Source: Chitinophagales bacterium (GTDB lineage: Bacteria > Bacteroidota > Bacteroidia > Chitinophagales > Chitinophagaceae). Taken from it: a stretch of 64,000 bases of DNA. The notes beneath the pieces are model-generated. The model did no database searches, was not told where the DNA came from, and saw only the letters and a list, made by a program, of their open reading frames with translations. The DNA is taken from contig JAFLBK010000004.1 of NCBI GenBank assembly GCA_017303335.1, positions 248,001 through 312,000 on the forward strand. The letters are read 5' to 3'. Below, piece by piece: positions 58,806 through 64,000 of the stretch (within the stretch, counting starts at the first letter, position 1; each line of letters begins with the position of its first letter). The translations under genes were made by a program, and so were the position numbers.

Positions 58806-61800
58806 TTACGCCGTCACCACACTCACATCAATGTCCTTATTCTCATTCAGGAACAGGGCCAGGTCGTCGTTCATGGTAAAGCCACGATCCAGGGTACGCA
58901 AGCCGACCCGGTAGTTATGACGTGTATCAACGATGTTGAATTTCAGGGAAGTGCTTCCGGGATGCGCCTTGATGTTCTTTTCGATGAAATCCACCAGCGC
59001 TCCATTCACGAACTGAGGTTGCACATCGATCACCACTTGTTTGGTGAGGCTCGATTTTACCGTCTCCAGCAGGTGCATTTTGGATAAACGGAATTCCCAC
59101 TGATCGCTGTTGTAGCGCTGCCGGAATCCACCCTCGATCATCACGATCATTCCTTTCTCGAGATAGTTCTGGTATTTCACATAATCTTCGCTCCAGAGCA
59201 TGAATTCGGCCTTGCCGCTGTAATCCTCGATGGTAAGTATGCCGAAATTCTTACCGGTTTTGGTAAGCCGGTGCTGTGCATCCACCACCAAACCCGCCAG
59301 GCGGAATTGTTTGGCCGGGTTGGCATGCGTGGTTACGGCCGCTTTGAATTCGGTGAAGTCGGCCAGCGGAGAAATATTGTAATGCCGCATCTCGAACTTG
59401 TAATTGTCGAGCGGGTGCCCGCTCATGTACATACCCGTAACTTCCTTTTCATACTCCAGTTGCACTGCCAGTGGCCAGGGTTCGCAGATGGGCAGGCGTG
59501 GCGGAACGATCTCGGGCATCTGCAGATCGCCGAACAGGGTATTGCTGGAACTGGCGGAGTTGGTCTGGTATACGTTGCCGAACTTCAGTATTTTCTCCAG
59601 GCCCGAAACATCGCCGGGTGGCTGGAAGAAATACTGCGACCGGGAAATATCGGGGAAACAATCAAAAGCGCCGGAGTAAGCCAGGCTTTCGATGGATTTT
59701 TTATTGGCCGAACGATGATTGATCCGCTTGGCAAAATCGAAGATCGACGAAAAGGGCCCGTGCTTGCCGCGTTCCTCGATGATGTTCTGGATAGCATTTT
59801 CACCCACGCCTTTCAGTCCGCTGAAACCAAAGCGGATCTCGCCTTTCATATTCACGGCAAAGCCGCTTTGCGATTCGTTGATATCGGGTCCCAGCACTTT
59901 GATGCCCATGCGCTTGCACTCTTCCATGAAGAAGGTGATCTTATCGATGCTGCCGGCATGGTTCAGTACCGCGGCCATGTATTCGCTGGGGTAGTGAGCT
60001 TTGAGGTAGGCCGTCTGGTAGGCCACGAAGGCATAACAGGTACTGTGCGATTTGTTGAACGCGTATTGAGCGAATGCTTCCCAGTCGGTCCAGATCTTTT
60101 CGAGTATATCAGCGGGGTGATTTTTCGCCGTGGCGCCACTGATGAACTGCGCTTTCATTTTATTCAGTACTGCGATCTGCTTTTTACCCATCGCTTTCCG
60201 CAGTACGTCGGCATCGCCCTTGCTGAACCCGGCCAGTTTCTGCGACAGCAGCATCACCTGTTCCTGGTACACGGTGATACCATAGGTTTCTTTCAGGTGC
60301 TCTTCCATATCGGGCAGGTCGTACTGCACCTGCTTCTTTCCATGCTTGCGGTCTACATAATCAGGAATATAACTCATTGGCCCCGGGCGGTACAGGGCGT
60401 TCATCGCGATCAGGTCGTCGAATTTATCGGGCTTCAGTTCCCGCAGGTATTTTTGCATACCCGGACTTTCGAACTGGAACGTACCATTGGTATCGCCGCG
60501 TTGATACAACTGGTAGGTCTTTTCATCATCCAGCGGGATGGCGTCGATATCGATCTCTACGCCATGATTTTGTTTGATAAGCGCCAATGCTGTCTTCAGT
60601 ATGCTGAGGGTCTTCAGACCCAGGAAGTCCATTTTGATAACACCGGCTTCTTCAATCGTGCCCCCTTCGATCTGGGTGAGCCACAATTCACTCTCCTTTG
60701 AAGTGGCCACGGGAATCAGTTCGGTGAGATCCTTAGGAGCGATGATGATACCGGCCGCATGAATGCCCGTGTTACGAACCGAACCTTCGAGGATCTCGGC
60801 CTCATGCAGCACCGTGCTTTGTAATCCTTCACTGTTGTATATCTCACGCAGCTTACGCACATTTTCGATATCGTCAGCGATGAGGGCCTCTTTCTCTTCC
60901 AGGGATTTTTCGCCGTTTTTGGATTCCTTGATCGTAAAAGGAGCGTGCAGCAAGCGCTTCAGGTTGATGCCCGGTCTTTCCGGTATCAGTTTGGAAAGCG
61001 CCCGGCTTTCGGGCAAGGGCAGATCCATCACACGGGCCACATCGGCAATACTGCTTTTGGCGGCCATGGTGCCATAGGTAATGATCTGCGCTACCTGGTT
61101 CTTGCCGTATTTGTCCACCACGTAATTGATCACTTTCTGCCGGCCATCGTCATCGAAGTCGGTATCGATATCGGGCATGCTCTTACGATCGGGGTTCAGG
61201 AACCTTTCGAACAGCAGGTTGTATTTGATGGGGTCGATATTGGTGATGCCAATGCAATAGGCCACCACCGAACCAGCAGCGGAACCACGACCCGGACCTA
61301 CGAATACGCCCATCTCCCGGCCGGCACGAATGAAATCACTCACGATGAGAAAGTAACCGGCAAATCCCATCTGGCGGATCACCCCCAGTTCGAATTTGAT
61401 TCGTTCTTCGGTTTCGGGTGTGAGTATCTTATAACGTTCCTTAGCGCCCGACCAGGTAATGCTCTCCAGGTATTCATCCTGCGATTTGAAATTAGATGGA
61501 ACCACGAAGTGCGGAAGCAGGATGTCCCGCTTCAGGTCGAGCAGTTCCACCTTATCCACGATCTCGTTGGTATTGTCGATGGCCTCGGGAAGGTCTTCGA
61601 ATACCTTTGCCATCTCTTCGGTCTTCTTGAAATAAAACTGGTCGTTGGGAAAAGCGAAGCGTTTGTTCTTTACGAGGATATCGTCGTCGGTAAATTCCCG
61701 CAGGGCAGGGGTGGATTGTTTTTCGCCGGTGTTGATGCAAAGCAGGATATCGTGGGCGTTGAAATCGCTTTGATCGATATAATGCGAATCGTTGCTGGCG

Positions 61801-62426
61801 ATCACCTTCACCTTGTATTTCCGGGCGAATTTCAGCAGTATCTCGTTGACCCGGTCCTGTTCCGGCATGCCGTGGCGCTGCAATTCTACATAATAGTCTT
61901 GCTGGAAGATATTGAGCCACCATTTGAATTCGTTCTCGCCTTCCTCTTCGCCTTTTTTAAGAATGGTTTGCGGTACAAGCGCCCCAAGGCAACAGGTGGT
62001 GGCGATCAGGCCTTCGTGGTATTTGTGAATGAGCTCTTTGTCGATCCGGGGGTATTTGGAATACATACCCTCGATATAACCCAGTGAAGTCAATTTTACC
62101 AGGTTCTTATATCCCTGCTCGTTCTTGGCCAGCAGTATCTGGTGATGGCGGGGATCTTTCTCTTCTTTGCTGAATGTTTTACGATGCCGGTCTTGGGTAA
62201 TATAGAACTCGCAGCCAACGATGGGTTTCACTTTCAGGGTGCCGTCGTCGTTCTTGTGATTGTAGGCTTCTTTCACAAACTCGAAGGCGCCGAACATGTT
62301 GCCGTGATCGCTGATGGCCAGCGCGGGCATACCATCGGCAATGGCTTTCTTGTAAAGCCCTTTGATCGACGCGGCTCCGTCGAGCAGGGAGAATTGCGTG
62401 TGTACGTGTAAGTGCGAAAATTTCAT
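58806..62426 (-). CDS. dnaE: DNA polymerase III alpha subunit
   Basis: The replicative polymerase chain, 1206 residues. The N-terminal PHP domain begins HLHVHTQFSLLDG (residues 5-17) and includes ISDHGNMFGAFEF. The palm carries the catalytic acidic motif PDIDTDFDDDGR near 411-422 and the GPGRGSAAGSVVAYC block near 375. Later come the tandem helix-hairpin-helix (GFSGLKGVGENAIQNI near 870) and the OB-fold near 1010-1090. The organisation is that of DnaE1. It starts at the ATG at 62426 and is separated from neighbours by 66 bp and 276 bp, so it is probably monocistronic. Confidence 0.97.
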   Translation of the reverse strand: MKFSHLHVHTQFSLLDGAASIKGLYKKAIADGMPALAISDHGNMFGAFEFVKEAYNHKNDDGTLKVKPIVGCEFYITQDRHRKTFSKEEKDPRHHQILLAKNEQGYKNLVKLTSLGYIEGMYSKYPRIDKELIHKYHEGLIATTCCLGALVPQTILKKGEEEGENEFKWWLNIFQQDYYVELQRHGMPEQDRVNEILLKFARKYKVKVIASNDSHYIDQSDFNAHDILLCINTGEKQSTPALREFTDDDILVKNKRFAFPNDQFYFKKTEEMAKVFEDLPEAIDNTNEIVDKVELLDLKRDILLPHFVVPSNFKSQDEYLESITWSGAKERYKILTPETEERIKFELGVIRQMGFAGYFLIVSDFIRAGREMGVFVGPGRGSAAGSVVAYCIGITNIDPIKYNLLFERFLNPDRKSMPDIDTDFDDDGRQKVINYVVDKYGKNQVAQIITYGTMAAKSSIADVARVMDLPLPESRALSKLIPERPGINLKRLLHAPFTIKESKNGEKSLEEKEALIADDIENVRKLREIYNSEGLQSTVLHEAEILEGSVRNTGIHAAGIIIAPKDLTELIPVATSKESELWLTQIEGGTIEEAGVIKMDFLGLKTLSILKTALALIKQNHGVEIDIDAIPLDDEKTYQLYQRGDTNGTFQFESPGMQKYLRELKPDKFDDLIAMNALYRPGPMSYIPDYVDRKHGKKQVQYDLPDMEEHLKETYGITVYQEQVMLLSQKLAGFSKGDADVLRKAMGKKQIAVLNKMKAQFISGATAKNHPADILEKIWTDWEAFAQYAFNKSHSTCYAFVAYQTAYLKAHYPSEYMAAVLNHAGSIDKITFFMEECKRMGIKVLGPDINESQSGFAVNMKGEIRFGFSGLKGVGENAIQNIIEERGKHGPFSSIFDFAKRINHRSANKKSIESLAYSGAFDCFPDISRSQYFFQPPGDVSGLEKILKFGNVYQTNSASSSNTLFGDLQMPEIVPPRLPICEPWPLAVQLEYEKEVTGMYMSGHPLDNYKFEMRHYNISPLADFTEFKAAVTTHANPAKQFRLAGLVVDAQHRLTKTGKNFGILTIEDYSGKAEFMLWSEDYVKYQNYLEKGMIVMIEGGFRQRYNSDQWEFRLSKMHLLETVKSSLTKQVVIDVQPQFVNGALVDFIEKNIKAHPGSTSLKFNIVDTRHNYRVGLRTLDRGFTMNDDLALFLNENKDIDVSVVTA

Positions 62427-62528
62427 ACGATGCCAGGTGCAAAGATCGTGAACTTAACCGCTTTTTTTACAATCACTTAAGCAGCACGACCACCAGCTGC
62501 AATAATAAAATAATAATTCGTTAAAGGG

Positions 62529-62559
62529 TTGCTTTTACGGGGCCGACCGGTTACCTTTG
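62529..62559 (+). promoter_or_regulatory. promoter of the NlpC/P60 gene
   Basis: TTG at 62529-62531, exactly 20 nt, TACCTTTG at 62552-62559. The predicted start near 62565 implies a leader of about 138 nt. Confidence 0.7.
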
Positions 62560-62679
62560 CACAAGTTATCACCAATCGAACACGTTAGTAGAACAAGACC
62601 AGCAGGAAGGGAAGTACGCGAAGCCGAATCAACGAACAATCAAGACGACCAAAGAACAGAAGACTAAGTTGTACTTACT

Positions 62680-62700
62680 GATAAAACCCCTCATTTTATC
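62680..62700 (+). promoter_or_regulatory. hairpin in the 5' leader directly before a start codon
   Basis: GATAAAA (62680-62686) / TTTTATC (62694-62700), 7-bp perfect stem with loop CCCCTCA, ending two bases before the ATG at 62703. It covers the place of ribosome binding and could adjust translation. Confidence 0.4.
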
Positions 62701-62702
62701 GT

Positions 62703-63398
62703 ATGAAACACTTAATTCTTGTTTCTGTAGCCGTTGGCACTTTTTCAGGAACACCGATTGCCTTACAGGCACAACATAAGGTTGGCTCACTCCGGGCCAG
62801 GGATGTATCCGCGGATACCCGCCAGGTGAAATTCATCGACGGGATCGAAATAACACCCGAAAACACCGTTTCCACGCCGATACCTTACCGTAAGCCGGCG
62901 CCTACTAAAAAAACAAACGCGAAGCCCGCCGAAGCGGAAGAAGCGGCTGCCATTGAGAAATGTACGGCCATCCAGTTCAAATACGCCCTGTTACTGAATA
63001 CAGAAGTGGAAGCAGTGGCCAATCTGCCGCTCTATTCATTCATCGAATCCTGGTGGGGAACACCCTATCGCTACGGCGGCGCCAGTAAAGACGGGATCGA
63101 CTGCAGCGCCTATACCAGCACACTCATTCATGATACATACGGAATTACGTTACCCCGTACCGCCCGGGCCCAATACGACGCCACGATCCGCCTCAGCCGT
63201 GCCGAACTGCAGGAAGGCGACCTGGTATTTTTCCGCACCCGAAAAGGCGTAAGCCATGTGGGTATTTACCTGGGCAATGGTTGTTTTACCCATTCGAGTA
63301 CCAGCAACGGTGTCATGATCAGCAACCTGGATGAGGATTATTACAAAAAAAGATACCTGGGTGGCGGCAGGATAACAGCCGGCCCGGTTACAGAATAA
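62703..63398 (+). CDS. exported NlpC/P60 (C40) peptidase, Spr-like
   Basis: A 231-residue cell-wall endopeptidase that cleaves peptidoglycan stem or crosslinks. Signal segment LILVSVAVGTFSGTPIALQA, a linker rich in Lys, Pro and Ala, then the C40 domain from about 110: catalytic Cys in GIDCSAYTS near 139, catalytic His in KGVSHVGIYLGNG near 191 and a third polar residue in FTHSSTSNG near 203. The Y-R-Y-G-G-A-S turn precedes the cysteine, as in Spr/MepS. It has a long leader with a hairpin at the start codon. Confidence 0.9.
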   Translation: MKHLILVSVAVGTFSGTPIALQAQHKVGSLRARDVSADTRQVKFIDGIEITPENTVSTPIPYRKPAPTKKTNAKPAEAEEAAAIEKCTAIQFKYALLLNTEVEAVANLPLYSFIESWWGTPYRYGGASKDGIDCSAYTSTLIHDTYGITLPRTARAQYDATIRLSRAELQEGDLVFFRTRKGVSHVGIYLGNGCFTHSSTSNGVMISNLDEDYYKKRYLGGGRITAGPVTE

Positions 63399-63411
63399 AG
63401 AAAGGGAGATG

Positions 63412-64000
63412 TTAATCTCCTTTTTTTATACCCAGCTTTTTCAGCATGGTCTGCCATACAGGCTTTACATCCGGCGAAAGTTCAAGCCATTTCACTCCTG
63501 ATACAAAAACAAACACGAAAAGAGCGCTACGCAGGATCATCCCCGCGAATCCGTGCATATCGCGGAATATGTAATAAGAAAGTACATATCCACCTATCCC
63601 CAGCAAAAGGGTATAAAGCGTCTTGAGGCTGAATGGCTGCATGCTAAACCGGGCGTACAGGAACCAGTAGCGGATGAGGTTATACACCGTCAGTGAAATC
63701 AGGTTGGCAATGGCCGGCCCCGTAACCCCGAAATAGTATTTTGTAAATACATAGTTCAGCGGAAGTGTAAGCGCCAGCAGGATGATGCCTGTAATGAAAT
63801 CAAAACGCCAGAAAGTGGAGGTAACAATGATCTGGCTGTTTACCCCGGTACCCATATCAACAATACGCATCAGGCCGATGTAAAAGAAAACCATGGCAGC
63901 TTCGAGATAGCGGTGCTGGAGGTGGAAATTCAATACGGCATCGTTGAAGTTCATCCAGATCAGGGCGAACATGGCCACGGAAAAAATCAATTGATTGATT
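63412..64000 (-). CDS. polysaccharide flippase (Wzx-like), C-terminal part
   Basis: The window contains the last 195 codons of a gene that continues past the right edge. At least five helices are seen (DFITGIILLALTLPLNYVF, GPAIANLISLTVYNLIRYW, LYTLLLGIGGYVLSYYIF, MILRSALFVFVFVSGVKWL and an earlier one near AAMVFFYIGLMRIVDMG). The NLISLTVYN region with its LPLNY-x(9)-G-x-x-GPA order is typical of the MATE/polysaccharide-flippase superfamily that moves lipid-linked sugars. The frame has no start in view. Confidence 0.7.
   Translation of the reverse strand, partial: INQLIFSVAMFALIWMNFNDAVLNFHLQHRYLEAAMVFFYIGLMRIVDMGTGVNSQIIVTSTFWRFDFITGIILLALTLPLNYVFTKYYFGVTGPAIANLISLTVYNLIRYWFLYARFSMQPFSLKTLYTLLLGIGGYVLSYYIFRDMHGFAGMILRSALFVFVFVSGVKWLELSPDVKPVWQTMLKKLGIKKGD

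Noticed and set aside
59271..62087. Long plus-strand frames opposite dnaE (476 and 380 codons)
   Set aside because: dnaE is certain over its whole length; the opposite frames have no recognisable motif and are shadows of its codon usage.

Overview
The window looks like a chromosomal segment from a member of the Bacteroidota, most likely the Chitinophagaceae. The evidence is gene content (caspase-TPR proteins, a DUF5916 protein, WG-repeat and DUF6370/DUF6515-type proteins, MqnE of the futalosine menaquinone route, Spr-like C40 peptidase), A-rich leaders without clear Shine-Dalgarno sites, and promoters of the Bacteroidota type (TTG, about 20 nt, TAnnTTTG). Genes are mostly monocistronic or in very short runs on both strands. 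I saw no rRNA, tRNA, CRISPR array, transposase or prophage genes.

Region by region. 0-5 kb: the start of a PrsW-like protease gene, then histidine degradation (hutH, hutU) with a purine nucleoside phosphorylase gene between them; hutU carries two in-frame insertions that look like intergenic repeat elements. 5-7.1 kb: an AT-rich island with a translationally coupled ATPase plus TOPRIM-like gene pair, a candidate defence module. 7.3-11.6 kb: dense dispersed repeats around a secreted nuclease, a methyltransferase and a YqaE-like peptide, ending in a tandem array. 11.6-24.8 kb: secreted M28 peptidase, lipid kinase, a Fur-family regulator next to a His/Cys-rich secreted protein, a PKD lipoprotein, GH43 glycosidase, PLP enzyme, dCMP deaminase, oxidoreductase, MBL hydrolase, and two paralogous putative small-RNA loci near 16.5 and 21.8 kb. 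25-36.5 kb: TPR protein, overlapping double aspartyl-protease-like and four-fold glycogen-binding-like genes, membrane proteins, a large DUF5916 protein, MscS channel. 36.6-40.5 kb: Tat-type PLP lyase and M14 peptidase. 40.6-49.3 kb: three secreted caspase-fold proteins, two of them 1.2-kb-residue-scale tandem paralogues (about 1200 residues each) with TPR tails. 49.4-55.2 kb: accessory envelope proteins, including an exported TPR plus Ppx/GppA-like protein and a third putative small RNA. 55.3-64 kb: housekeeping genes (mqnE, nucleoside transporter, trxA, dnaE, NlpC/P60) and the end of a flippase gene.

The points I rate highest are the repeat insertions inside hutU, the AT-rich ATPase/TOPRIM-like pair, the small-RNA family with a conserved upstream block, the caspase-TPR cluster, and the exported Ppx/GppA-like protein. 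All functional assignments come from reading motifs by eye; no database search was run.
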